Shown here in pieces: positions 48,311 to 60,628 of a stretch of 64,000 nt of DNA (the stretch's first letter is position 1; each line of letters opens with the position of its first letter). The notes beneath the pieces are model-generated. The model saw only the letters and a list, made by a program, of their open reading frames with translations, ran no database searches and had not been told where the DNA came from. The translations under genes were made by a program, and so were the position numbers. This DNA is from Ephydatia muelleri (Eukaryota; Porifera; Demospongiae; Spongillida; Spongillidae): the NCBI GenBank assembly GCA_013339895.1, contig JABACO010000008.1:10272846-10336845 (forward strand), in the 5' to 3' direction.

Positions 48311-48708
48311 TGCAGCAGCAGCTGCAGCAGCAGCGCTGCCCCCACTGCCAACAGCAGAGCTGCCCCCACCTCCAGCAGCAGTCTAAGCAGGAGCACCGCC
48401 GCTACCTGCACCAGCCCCACCACCGGCACCAGTATTGGCACCAGTGCCCCCACCACCACTTTGCCTGCTGCCACCCTGGCCGCTGCCACTCCCACCCGCA
48501 TGGCTCCCATGGCCAGAACCAGGCCGCCACAGCCATAGAAGAGGCTGGGGGAGACAAAGAGGACAAGGCGGAACCGTACAGAACATTAAGAACTCATAAT
48601 TATACATATAATTTCTATTATTAAATTGTTTAACCTCCCTCCCTCACTTCGAAAATTAACATTAATTTGTGACCACTTATACAGATACCAGAGGAAAAAA
48701 CTTATGAA

Positions 48709-48996
48709 ACAAGTAAATAAAAACATTCTCTAACGAGAAAGTTGTTGGATTGACCAATGGTGGTGTAAAAAGCACGGAAACAAGAGTGACAGAAATTTGA
48801 CTGGAAAATTGAAATAGGCCTATATTTAGCACACTAACGTTATAACAGTGCATGCCTGAGTAATGGGCTAAATATAGGCCTATTTCAATTTTCCAGTCAA
48901 ATTTCTGTCACTCTTGTTTCCGTGCTTTTTACACCACCATTGGTCAATCCTATATACCAACAACTTTCTCGTTAGAGAATGTTTTTATTTACTTGT
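48709..48996. mobile_element. Foldback element, 122/130-bp inverted arms
   Basis: The left arm 48709-48830 and right arm 48867-48996 are reverse complements over their whole length; the right arm carries one 8-bp insertion (tatatacc). The loop is 36 nt. No open frame and no obvious target-site duplication. It looks like a recent MITE or foldback insertion. Confidence 0.85.
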
Positions 48997-49146
48997 AATA
49001 CATGATATGGATCGTTGCAGCCAAAAGGGACCTAACGTATATTCTTTCAAGAGATTACAATTTATTTTTAATAATTAGACCCATCATCTGTCACGGAGTT
49101 GTAAGGCACTGGGATTTTATTAGCTTGTACTGGAAATTTTTTACAA

Positions 49147-49147
49147 T

Positions 49148-49185
<38 letters not shown>
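49147..49185. repeat. Poly(T) tract
   Basis: An almost pure T run of about 35 bases just upstream of the retroelement-like tail; on the minus strand it is a poly(A). Confidence 0.9.
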
Positions 49186-49188
<3 letters not shown>

Positions 49189-49199
49189 CACTTACTTTG

Positions 49200-49469
49200 T
49201 CAGAAGTGGGGGTTTGTGCAGGTGCCGCAGCCCAGGCTGGAGAGGTCAGGAAGCACTCAGCTAATGATGACAAATGTGGAGATCTGGGTTGGTTTTGTGT
49301 CCCCCTGGTGACTGAAACATATGGAGCATGGGGACCTGAGGCCAAGGCCTGTTTCTCCCAGCTGGCTTCGAGGCTTTCCATCAGGCTTCAAAAGCCCAAA
49401 TCAGTCATTCTACATGAACGCTTAAAACACATGTCTCGTTCGTTGTGTTGCTACGGCCATATTAAGTAG
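49200..49469 (+). mobile_element. Retrotransposon ORF tail fragment
   Basis: The frame contains LGWFCVPLVTETYGAWGPEA followed by FSQLASRLSIRL and ends SRSLCCYGHIK. This resembles the conserved tail that follows the reverse-transcriptase region in many marine-invertebrate retroelements (pattern F-P-ETxGxWGxEA...L). No RT catalytic motif is present, so this is a 5'-truncated relic. Confidence 0.45.
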
Positions 49470-50143
49470 GATCCAGTCATTGTAACTTTTTCCTGTGTTT
49501 ATTCTTGGTGTAATTTTGTATATAACTCTATTATTTTTACACGTATGTTTAATATTGTTGCATGTATATTAGGATGCTAACATTTTAGTTTAGCTTATAC
49601 TGAAGTATGCCATGCGTGCGTATTCCCCGAGGTGTCCGCGAATGAACACAACAATTTCAAGTTACTCGCATTCAAAATTGCTGCACTCATTCGCAGACTC
49701 TGCAGCCGGTATATACACCACGATACAGTTTTCGCACTTCACAGATCGTTCGGAACTTACGAGACGCTTCATAACAGTGTTTGAATTATACACCCGCCAA
49801 CTGCTTGAATTATCAGTATTACACATCAAAACGTCAGTAACTTCCTTAATGTGTATCCAAGCGACATGTTTATCCATCATCATAGCCAGAACAAATAGAA
49901 CAATGCTGCTGCCATTATATGTGGCTACTTACGTGCAATGCATACATGTTACTAACTATTTTTATTGTATGGGAACGGTCAAATGGTGAGCTGCAATTAG
50001 AATTTCGCGTGACGAGAGCAGGCGTATGAGGTGCTAACTACAGGCAGAAGTGTGCACTGCACGGGCGGGTGACCGTAGGAACAAACAGAAGGTTGGACAA
50101 AGGCAGTTGTCATGTCAAGCGAGAGCTCGTCTTTGATCCAGAA
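49470..50143. other. Intergenic, SFI1-like upstream region
   Basis: No supported gene. It should hold the promoter and 5' UTR of the plus-strand Sfi1-repeat gene. The frame continues open upstream of 50144 but without an ATG. Confidence 0.4.
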
Positions 50144-52206
50144 ATGAGCTCCGCCCATCTCAAGTCACCGCCCTCGTCTTTGGCTGGCGCTGCTAGTTCC
50201 TTCGACGCCAGTTTCACTTCGCCCGTGTACAAGGTGGTTCTACTACCAGGAGCCTCGTATTCTTCCCCTCGTTCGAAACTTGTACCTTGTCGGCCCGAGC
50301 CAGCTCGTAGGAAAGTCGCGCGACGAGATTCCGTACCACGACAGCTGCGATTCCCGATCACAGGTACAGACAGTGACTCTTCGTTCGATGGCGACAGTGT
50401 CCGCTCATTGGGGTCTGGAATCAACGATGGACCGCCTAAGAGTTGTAGCGATTTTACAGAAGAAGAGCTTAGATCACTTCCAATGTACGAACGTCTTCCT
50501 ATCAAATTGGAAGACCTGTGCTCAGACGACGAATCAGACATAGGAGTGAAGAATGCAGTCACTATTTCGCCTTGTGAAGCCCTCGGTTCCGCTCGGACTC
50601 AATCTGTCTTGTTGCAACCAAACGGTGCCAGACGTGAATTGCAAGGTCCGTTGCTGCAGCTATGTGCTACAGCCACTGCCCACCGACACCAGACCGTATC
50701 AAAGGCAGCTCTTAAAAAGGCAAGAGAGAAATGTGCATGCGTGTGCATGCGTGAGATTTATGCGCAGCTCGTGTAACAGTGGCGCACTGCTACGGAGGCG
50801 AAACGAACCCGAAGACTTGCCTGTGCCCTGGAGGCATGGAAGAGAAGTACCCTAAACAACTTAAGGTAAGGTGTTCACCAGGCTGTCTTCTATGCAACAG
50901 AAACGGTGACTTTGGTGAGCACACAGGCTGAAAGAGTTCCTTGTTGCCAAGTACAAGGCCACCATCAACTCATATTTCCTGAAGTGGTGTCTCTTAGTCA
51001 GGCACAGAATGAAGGCAGACCTGCATAGAAGGTGCGATTATGTTACACTGGTCGTTGCTATGGACACAGTTCCTCTCCAGGAGGACACTGATGGCCACAT
51101 TCATGACCAGATGGGTCCACTTAGAGAACTTGTTGTCCAACGTAATGCCAAGGAGCGGAGAGCTGATGATCATGTGAGGAGAAAGATACTGCAGAAGGCA
51201 TTTCATGTGTAAGGACAAGGAAGGATGCATCATTGTACAAGTAGTTCACTCGTGGGTGTGAGAGGGAATGGCCTCTCATCTGAGATTGTGTATGTGTGCA
51301 TATGTTGTGTGTGTGTGTGTCTTGTGTGTGTGTGTGTTGTGTGTGTGCGTGTGTGTGTATGTGTGTGTTGTGTGTGTGTGTGCATGTGTGTGTGTGTGTG
51401 TGTCTGTGCTGCCATGGAGACCAGTTAGGTGTGATCAATATAAACTAGTGTTAATCTGAGCAGCACATATTTTACACCTGAAGGTGGAGGGTGTGGCTAC
51501 TCCAGCAAGCAGATCTCAGGAAGGAATCTCTCCGATCTGGAGAAAAGTACCCGCTAAGAGTATTCTTCAGACGCTGGAAAGCACTGCACCTTGAGGGTGT
51601 GGCCATTGTGGGTGTGGTCACTGAAAGGTGGGAGGACACTATGGCAAAGTGCATAGAGTGAGAAGGTGTGGTCTGGAGGAGGAACTGTGATGTGTGTGCT
51701 ATGTGCTGCATCGACACATGTGCAACAGTAAAGCTGTACAAGAAGAGTAGATACTTACACAAGATAGACTATCAGATGCTTCATGATGTAATAGTTCGTT
51801 GCACAGAGGATGTATTGTGGGCATGATGTGGGCATGAGGTGGGCAGAGGTGGCATGAGTTGGCGTGAGGTGGGCATGAGTGGGTATGAGGTGGGCGTGCG
51901 GTGGGCATGAGGTGGCATGAGGTGGGCATGAAATGGGTATGAGGTGGGCATGAAATGGGTATGAGGTGGGCATGAAATGGGCATGAGGTGGGCATGAGGT
52001 GGGCATGTTTTAATATAGTGGCCACAGGTCACGATGATTGATGTGTCTTCGACGCACTTCCAGATCAGAAGTACACGAAAGAAGATGTCTTGCCTTCGCA
52101 TTTTGTGAATGGAAGAAGGCCTGGGAACTCGAGAACCAAAGAAAGTTGATAGAAAGAAAAGTGAAATTCAGAAATAAAAGGTAAATACATGCATTCATAC
52201 AAACAC

Positions 52207-52249
<43 letters not shown>

Positions 52250-55200
52250 CACACACACAACACGCACACACACACGCACACACACACACACACGCACACA
52301 CACACACACCACACACACACACACTCGTAGCATCACTAGAACTGTTTTGGTTCAATTTTCAGGAAAGCCTTCTCTGCATGGAGGCTGTATATATATATCT
52401 GCAACCTGAAGGAGCTATGCACAGTGTGCAACAAACAACGAGAAATGGGGATACTGCAATGTAAGCCCCTCCCTCCCTCCCTCCTCTCCCTCCCTCCCTC
52501 CCTCCCTCCCTCCCATCCCTCCCTCCCTCCCTCCCTCCCTCCCTCCCTCCCTCCCTCCCTCCCTCCCTCCCTCCCTCCCTCCCTCCCTCCCTCCCTCCTC
52601 CCTCCCTCCCTCCCTCCCTCCCTCCCTCCTCCCTCCCTCCCTCCTCCTCCCTCCCTCCCTCCCTCCCTCCCTCCCTCCCTCCCTCCCTCCCTCCCTCCCT
52701 CCCTCCCTCCCTCCCTCCCTCCCTCCCTCCCCTCACTGATATCCACCTTACACAGCAAGCTTCAGCCATTGGGAGTACAGGACCTCTCTTCTTCAAGGTG
52801 ACAAACTGGTGTTCTCCAGGCTGGCTTGTGGCCAGAGGAGAGAGCTTATGGGTGAGGCCTTTAGGAGATGGAGGGAAGCATTGTGCCTGTCCAGGAGAGC
52901 AAAGAGCTCACACCTCTACATCCAACACCAACAATTGATGAAGTGAGCACACGTATACACATACACACACACGCATACACACACATACACACGTACACAC
53001 ATGTACACACATACATATACGTACGCACACATACACACTACACACACACACATGCACACACACATGCACACACACATGCACACACACATGCACACACACA
53101 TGTACACATATTACACTTTACCTTTACATGTTACACAAACAGATTTGTACATACATATAATAGATGGATTTTATGTGGTGTGTGTGTTGCATGTGTTGTG
53201 TGTGTGTGGTGTGTGTGTGTGTGTGGTGTGTGTGTGCTATGTGTGCTGTGTGTGGTGTGTGTGTGTTGCATGTGTTGTGTGTGTGTGTGCTGTGTGTGGT
53301 GTGTGTGTGCTATGTGTGCTGTGTGTGTGGTGTGTGTGTTGCATGCGTTGTGTGTGTGTGTTGCATGTTTTTCTCTTCTATAAATAGTTATGCACTTGGT
53401 CCAACACAGAAGCTTCCATAGGTGGAAGAGTCTGTGGTTATGTGTGCAGTTTAAGAGGAAGTACAGCCTTCAAGGCTGCATGCAGCAGGCCTTCAGAACA
53501 TGGAGGTAGTTTGCTTCACCGCACATGTGGGCTGAGTTGCATAACCTCTCTGGCTTCCTTCAGACTGCGCTTGCAGGAGCACCAGATGAAGAGGGAGGCG
53601 GAGCAGCACGCATGGGGTGTGTGTCTCAGGGTGCACTTTGACCTGTGGAGGAAGAGGATGGACGAAAGGAAGGAGAGGGCACTGGACGGGCGAGCACGAG
53701 AGGTGGGCAATAATTGAAGTGAGAGGCTGGCAAGCAAATTTTTGTGTGTGTATTTTAAACTGTGTTACTCTCTAATGAAGCTTGCTAATATCTGTGAGCC
53801 AATTTAGTTCAAACCCATTACATTATATTGCTAATTTGGTCCCCTTATAATGGTATAAGTGTATACTCTCTCCACACAGCACTACCACATATGGTTGCTA
53901 AGGAGATTCTTCAAAACATGGAAGGGACAATACACATGGGACACATTGAACAGAGTTACCTTGGAAACCATTGTGAAGAGGCAAACAGTGAAGCTTTATC
54001 TATTGTCTTGGAAGAGGCAATGCTACTGTGTCCAAGCAGCCAGGCAAGTCACGTGATATCATGTGATGACATGCTATGCATAGTTACGCACACCCATAAA
54101 GACATGCTTGTAAAGGTTAAAATCAAGTCCCTCCAAAATCAAATGTCCTATTCCCCAATGACTTAGCTTTTTGGTATTAGCTGCTACAAAACTTCAGTAT
54201 AATTAAGATTATCTCCGGTATGATATAATATGTACACACTTTCATTTATGAAATAGTTGTATGATTGCATATTTGATTAGATCCATGTGCACACATCACA
54301 CATATCCATTCAAACATCGCTGCCTATCCTTACACAGGGCATACCATGCAACCTTGAAGGCAGCCCATCTCCATTATGTCTTCCGGGCTTGGAGGAATAC
54401 GGCCACTCAACACTCCCGTGATTTGCTGCATCAGTTTCTTGTGAGGCTGCAGTCCTCAATCCCCAAAGGTGACCTTTCAACTGCTCATACAGGAGAGTCA
54501 CATCAAACTGAAACTGAACAGAACTCACCTCTCACATATTCCACCTTGGCTCATGGGCTCCAGTCCTCTGAGTTCCAGTCCCCAGCCCAACAGTCCTTGC
54601 AAGGAACCTCAGGTTCCCATAGCAGCATCAACAACCATGAGCTAGGGAGTGTCCAGTTCCAAGACAAAGCAATGTATAATTCTGATTTTGGCAGTACAGG
54701 AATGGGACAGAGGGAGGCTAAAAGGTCCCAGTTCCAGGATGTTCATTCAATAGGTGGTGGAGCTTTGTTTGGCCTTTGCCATGGCAACCTGTCCCTCCCA
54801 GAATTATCAGTACAGTACCAATCCACCTTGCCTTGGGAAGGGGACAACCATCTGTCTCACATGACTGCTATAAAGGAAGTCACACCTGCACAACATCCAC
54901 TGCTAACAATCAGCGAGTGCAGGGATGGTGGTGATGGCGTTAGTAGTGATGATGGTGGGGGTGGTGGCAGTGGTGATGATGGGGGTGGTGGTAGTGGTGA
55001 TGATGGTGGTGGTAGTGGTGATGATGGTGGTGGTAGTGGTGATGATGGTGGTGGTGGTGGTAGTGGTGATGATGGTGGTGGGGGTGGTGGTAGTGGTGAT
55101 GGTGGGGGTGGTGGTAGTGGTGATGGTGGGGGTGGTGGCAGTGGTGATGGTGGGGGTGGTGGCAGTGATGATGGTGGGGGTGGTGTGTCTCACCGTGTGC

Positions 55201-57221
55201 CTGGAGCAAAATGGAAGTTGGTCACAAAGATCATCCTCATGCCTCATATGTGTAAGTGCATGAACGCTGAGGCCAGCGCGCAGATACAGAGGGTGAGGGA
55301 GACACTGGAGCACATGTCCCTCACCATATCCACTGCTGGTAATGGTGGCCTTGGAGTCACCAGCGAGATAGACGAAGGAGGGGATTCCCCCTGTGAGACC
55401 AACAAAACAGATGGGGATGTCCCATGTGAGGTCATCATCAGAGGTGATGGTGGGGATGTCCCCAGTGATGTCATCTGTGGCACACCATCTCAAGCTGATC
55501 AGGGACCAACTCTTCCACAGACTGCTCTATGTTTAAACAGCATCATACAAGAGCAGGTGGATATCAATACAACTGATTTGCCAGGTAAGCCTTTGTCAAC
55601 TGTATGTGTGTAGGTGTGCATTAATTACTACCTTAAACGAGTAGCTCCTAACAGCGATCAAGCTACAGATCATCATGGAACAGAACAGGTCACTGGCAGT
55701 CCACATGACGCTGTCAAGTCCCCATCTCCATCCAATTCACAGGGAACCATCCAGTCCCCATCCAGTCCATCCGAAACTGTCCAGTCCCCATCCAGTCCAC
55801 CTGGAACCGTCCAGTCCCCATCCAGTCCATCCGAAACTGTCCAGTTCCCATCCAGTCCACCTGGAACTGTCCAGTCCCCATCCCCTAGCGACATGCCCCT
55901 CTTGGCTCGTCTCATCGTCATGGTGAGGTACATGAGGCTGTACCCCTGCAGCAAGCTATTCCTCACATGGAGGGCACACACCCAGAAGATGGGGGCTCTA
56001 AGAGGGTCACTCATAGCCTTCCAGGGCCACACGCTGCAGCTCTGGTTTGGACGATGGAGGGAGTTGACAAGGGCAAGCATGAAGCTGACAAACCTTGAGA
56101 TGGAGGTGAGGCAGCGCCTAAGTGCGGGGGGCAGGAGGAGATGCATCCAGTTATGGAGGAGGGCGCTGCAGGGAAGAGTGTGTGAGCGCAGCCGGGAGGC
56201 TCTTGCCACGCACCACCACTCCCGTGTGGTGGTGAGGAGTGCCATCTCCAAGTGGAGACACGTCCACCAGCGCCAGGCGACTGTGGAAGCTGAGAGGGTA
56301 TGCGATATTGTACAGGGGTGGGGAGGAGGGGTTATTGTATGATATAGGAAGCGGCAATCCTGTAGCTATTAGGTATCACTGTTTGCTCCTACTGATGCAC
56401 ACCTCATATTTTTTTCTTGTTAATGCCCACCACCTGCATTCATGCAGGCCATGCAGGGCTGGGAGGCTTTGGTAAAGAAGAGGACCTTGAGGCAATGGAC
56501 GATACAAGTCAGAAGGAGGAGGCTAGTGAGAAGGATGAGCAGGAGGTGGAGACACTTTGCAAGAGGTGAGATGTACATTGTCACCCTGATCTTTAAATAC
56601 ACCCACACCCGTACAACACCCCACGCACACAATCAGTGAGGCACTTTGAGAAACAAGCACAGATCCTTGTGAGTTTCCTGTTCATCCCACTAGTCTCATG
56701 TCTAAGAGTTACCCCTATCTCAGGCCAGATACTGGACTATGTCCAATGCCTGGAGCACTTGGAGGAGAGAAGCTATAACACAGAGGACTTTGACCTGTGT
56801 GACCAACACCTCTCTCCTCAGAATGGTTAGCACCACTCCTGTGTGTGCGTTAGCATCACTCCTCTGTGTGTGTGTTAGCATCACTCCTCTGTGTATCAGT
56901 GTGTGTTAGCATCACTCCTCTGTGTGTGTGTTAGCATCACTCCTCTGTGTATCAGTGTGTGTTAGCATCACTCCTCTGTGTATCAGTGTGTGTTAGCATC
57001 ACTCCTCTGTGTGTGTTAGCATCACTCCTCTGTGTGTGTTAGCATCACTCCTCTGTGTGTGTAGCGTCACTCCTCTGTGTGTGTGTTAGCATCACTCCTC
57101 TGTGTGTGTGTGTGTGTGTGTGTGTATCACGCATCACCACAAGCTTCACTGTGTGCATTTGTGCTCTGTCTTGCAGGCATTCTTATCGTGGAGATCAGCT
57201 GTTCACCAAGCCTCCAGTTGA
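50144..57221 (+). CDS. SFI1: Sfi1-repeat (centrin-binding) protein
   Basis: A long protein built from Sfi1-type repeats, helical units with a Trp near the end that bind centrin in centrosomes. Repeats seen include [185 protein letters not shown] and AFLSWRSAV. The first exon (50144-50719) is a disordered acidic/Ser-rich leader. One large exon (54338-55583) carries an in-frame GGGGSGDD repeat tract, and the next carries [10 protein letters not shown] repeats. Introns after 50719 and 54043 use GC donors. A one-base frame problem remains near 51120. The stop follows HQASS at 57221. The family is clear; orthology to vertebrate SFI1 is likely but untested. Confidence 0.78.
51815..52008. repeat. 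Minisatellite, gtgggcatgag units
   Basis: Units of 10-20 bp (gtgggcatgag, with gtgggcatgaaatgggtatgag as a longer form) in an SFI1-like intron. Confidence 0.9.
52462..52732. repeat. (CCCT)n tetranucleotide tract
   Basis: About 65 CCCT units with a few CCT slips. It starts right after the donor of the exon ending near 52460 and forms a 270-bp strict polypyrimidine tract. Confidence 0.97.
56826..57125. repeat. Minisatellite, gttagcatcactcctctgtgt
   Basis: About 12 units of 22-31 bp in the last SFI1-like intron. The first unit overlaps the exon's donor (atg|gttagc). Confidence 0.93.
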
Positions 57222-57572
57222 AAGCTTCTTTGGGTTCAACTTGTGCACACATTGCGACCCAGGAAGTCATTACGCAGAAAGCCATTACATCAGAGGGTCA
57301 CATAATGTGTTTACCCTACAGCACATGCCCACCATTCCCACTCCCCCCCCCCACACACACACATATGCGAGGGTGATCTTTCTTCACAAGCCTGAAATAC
57401 CAAACCCGTGTGTGACCAAAGGGACATAGATAAATTGAAACACAGTGAAATGAAAATAACACAATTGTGGAGAACACAAATTATGGCATGTTGTGTAGTG
57501 GTCATTTCTTGAATGAAAAAAGGAAGGGGGTCAGAGTGTTATATAGTCATTCTGGGAATTGGCAGGAAAATG
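57222..57572. other. Convergent spacer, SFI1-like/SZRD1
   Basis: About 350 bp between two facing stop codons; it must contain both 3' UTRs. Nothing else is seen. Confidence 0.5.
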
Positions 57573-57768
57573 CTAGCTGAGCTGTTGGAAACCGCAGGTC
57601 CCATCTGGTCCCCTGGCAATGGAAGTACATAAGCCATGATGGACAATGTCTTTGCCACCACAACCCTCCTCCCTTCCCATGGCTATATGTACACCCATAT
57701 AGTAGGTGGTGCCCACTGAGACTGTGAAATCATTATCGACAACTGTCCATAAAGTCTACATGCATGTG

Positions 57769-57803
<35 letters not shown>

Positions 57804-59395
57804 GTGTACCGTGTATGTATGTGTGGTCTGTGTGTGTGTGGTGTGTGCACATCTGTACGTGTGTATTGAGGACCTTCATCCTTACTTTGGCTGTCTCTTG
57901 AGCATAGTCTCTGTCATTGGCTCACTCCCTTTCATGACCACCACTCTTCTGGCACTGCAACCAAGATGTCCCCTTGGCACAAGGGGTGGGGCTATTGCAA
58001 TGGACATACCTGGTGCTATTGTCCTCTGGGCTAGGGTACACGCTACCCAGGATACGAGCCCTTCATCAAAACGTGTGTGCAGGTAGGGGGCAAGTGTGGT
58101 GTGAGCAGGTAGGGGCGTGTGTGGTGTAGGGGCATGTGTGGTGTGTGCAGGTTGGGGCATGTGTGGTGTGTGTGCAGGTAGGGACATATGTAGTGTGTGC
58201 AAGTTTGTGTGTGTGTGGTGTGTGCAGGTAGGGGCATGTGTGGTGTGGGGGCATGTGTGGTGTGTGCAGGTAGGGACATATGTGGTGTGTGCAGGTAGGG
58301 ACATATGTGGTGTGTGCATGTGTGTGTGTAGGTGTGTGAGTGCGAGAGGGATAAGGCTCCAGATTAACACACCTGGCAAAAACAGCACACCCACTCCATA
58401 CAGAGGACAGAGAGGAACCTGGGTACCCATTTATCAACAACACACAGCACCATCCTCCCACTCTCCGTTACCTTGCCGACGCATACTCCGCCTCCCTCTC
58501 GGCCAAAGATTTCGTGGTGGACTTGGATGTGTTGTTGGTGGGCGTGCATGCTTGTTCCGTACTTGACTGCTGATCGGGTTGGCGACGAAGTATCTTAATC
58601 TTGGAGTGGGAAGGGGAGGAGGGGAGGGAAGGGGGAATAGGGAGGAGGGGAGGGAAGGGGGAATAGGGAGGAGGGAAGTGGGAAGGGGAGGAGGGAGGGA
58701 AGTGGGAGGAGGGGAGGGAAGTGGGAAGGGGGAGGTGAGGACAGAGCAACAGTCATATAAACACAAACTTTGGTGCATAATTTGAAAATGAAAATGCTTC
58801 GATCAATGATGGTACATAGCCTGGTGGTTCAACACTGAGGTCAATAGGCACACAATGCAAACATCTCATAATGTAAACACACCACACCTCCCCCTCCCCC
58901 CACATAAACACTCAAGGCATTGCACACCGGAGGCACATATTCAGTTCTGTCCGAGTCCTGAATCCTCAGAGGAGGGTGCGCGTCGTGTGTTGCAGCTGTC
59001 AAGCTGGTAGGAAGGATGTTGCCTACAGTACTTCCTGCAGCTTCAGCTTTGGGCACCTTCCTAATGAATATGATCATACAGTTTCATTCCACTGAAGAAT
59101 ACTGAATATAGAAAGGGTTAACCGTACTTTTCTTCAACCAGCTGCTTTTGTCTTTCTTCCATTCGTCTTTCCAACTCCTGCGGGATGAAACGCAGCTACT
59201 CACACAAAAATGAAATTAGCCATTCCCCAGATTTACTAGCAACAGAAAAGCCATTCCCCGGATTCAACACAGACAGGGCCATTCGTGAAATTTAATTATC
59301 TGAGAGCGCATCGTTAATTATAAAGGGCATTTGCAAGCGCATACTTCAGTGTCAGCGTCTTCCCAGCTCTCTATGACATCGTCCTCTGCCGCCAT
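57573..59395 (-). CDS. SZRD1: SZRD1, SUZ RNA-binding domain protein
   Basis: Seven exons fit without any phase conflict: 59395-59345, 59177-59128, 59060-58928, 58599-58472, 58060-58010, 57954-57886, 57612-57573; 173 residues against about 152 in human. It starts MAAEDDVIESWEDADTE, matching the human MEDEEVAESWEEA start. Then come ELERRMEERQKQ, the SUZ core IKILRRQ and KSLAEREAEYASAR followed by ARILGSVYPSPED, and the SUZ-C tail RQPKGPDGTCGFQQLS (human RQPLGPDGSQGF). SUZ motifs bind RNA; the protein's cellular role is poorly defined. The last intron-exon steps are short (intron 5 is 55 bp). Two acceptors use AAG rather than CAG or TAG. Divergent from SEC62. Confidence 0.9.
58600..58738. repeat. 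Purine-rich (GGGAGGAGGGGA)n tract
   Basis: On the SZRD1 sense strand this is a polypyrimidine tract that leads straight into the acceptor of the exon starting at 58599. Confidence 0.92.
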
Positions 59396-59476
59396 AATAT
59401 TGGAAAAGGGAGCATTCCAATTGAAGAGCACTATTTCAGTAAAAATTACCGTGATTAAATAGAAGACCGACCGAAG
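59396..59476. promoter_or_regulatory. Bidirectional promoter, SZRD1/SEC62
   Basis: 81 bp between the two ATGs. It contains an ATTGG (59398-59402) and a CCAAT (about 59417-59421), i.e. CCAAT boxes in opposite orientation, a common feature of divergent promoters. Confidence 0.7.
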
Positions 59477-60574
59477 ATGGGTAAGAAGACCAAGGTAATT
59501 GTGATTTGTTAAATACCTTCCAGTCGGCTGTATACATGTGGAACTCTTGTTTTTATTGTGATGTGTTGACATGTACGTTGCTTAAACTTGGCCATTTAGG
59601 AGGTAGATGACAAAGAGAGACAGAAGGAGGAAGCTTTGAAAAGAAAGAGGCGCGAAGAAGTAGCGACGTACCTAAAAAACAAAGTTGCCACCAAGAATGC
59701 GGTCATTAAGGGAGAGAAGGTGTCGTATTTTGCTGGTAAGTGAACAGCAGTCATCTAGTTAGCCTGTCTTCAGCTGGCGCTGTTCATATTCACATGCATG
59801 CGATATTTTAAAAATATTTTCGCAGGCTCCAAAGCGGTGGATTGCCTGATGGAGTCTCGCTGGGCAACGGACCCATCGTCATCAGAGGAGTACAGTCCAT
59901 GCATTCGGTCCCGAAAAGATGCCGTGCTTTACTGTGATTTGTGAGTAGGTCATTGTGTGTCTTGTGTGTGTGTGTGTGTGTACATGTTTGTGTCTATTAG
60001 TGTGATATGCAGTCATATAAGTAATCCGAACGTGAGGATCAAGTCTAGGCGTATCCGCAACCAATGTAGAATTACCACACACAAACACACACACACACAC
60101 ACATACAGCCTTCTGCAAGACAATTACTTCATAAGAGCAGAGAAGGTCGAAGTGAAACCGAAAGAAGAAAGGGACAAGGAGGATGCCAAGAAGGTACCGA
60201 AAGATGAAACCTCGCTTGCAGAGAAGACCAAAAGTGGCAAGCAGGGGAACAAGAATAAAGGACAGACTACCCCAGACTCACCTCAGACCAGCAAAGAGGT
60301 GCCTTTCTGTTACTCGTACTGAAAATGCAGCCTTTGTCACAAGTGGTGTTCTGTCCTTCATTCATAGAAGAAGAAGCGAAAGTTTCGTCTGAAAGAGCAT
60401 GCAAGCCAACACTTTGTGGACGATCCAGACGATGTAAATTTGAGATCGCTGGACCAATGGGTGTAACAATGGTACTGTTCCCATAGGTGTACATATGGCA
60501 TTTTGAGCCCGTTGGAAAATCAAGCTATGCTATTGGGCTGGCTGTAGGTAAGTGTTCATCGTAGTTTGGAAGTG

Positions 60575-60628
<54 letters not shown>

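Noticed and set aside
48126-48510. Ala/Gln/Pro-rich ORFs on both strands
   Set aside because: CAG/CTG-rich tandem repeat with no conserved domain or splice structure; not called as a gene.
52336-52801. Gly/Glu/Arg-rich and Leu/Pro/Ser-rich ORFs
   Set aside because: They are translations of the (CCCT)n tract and its complement in an intron of the Sfi1-repeat gene.
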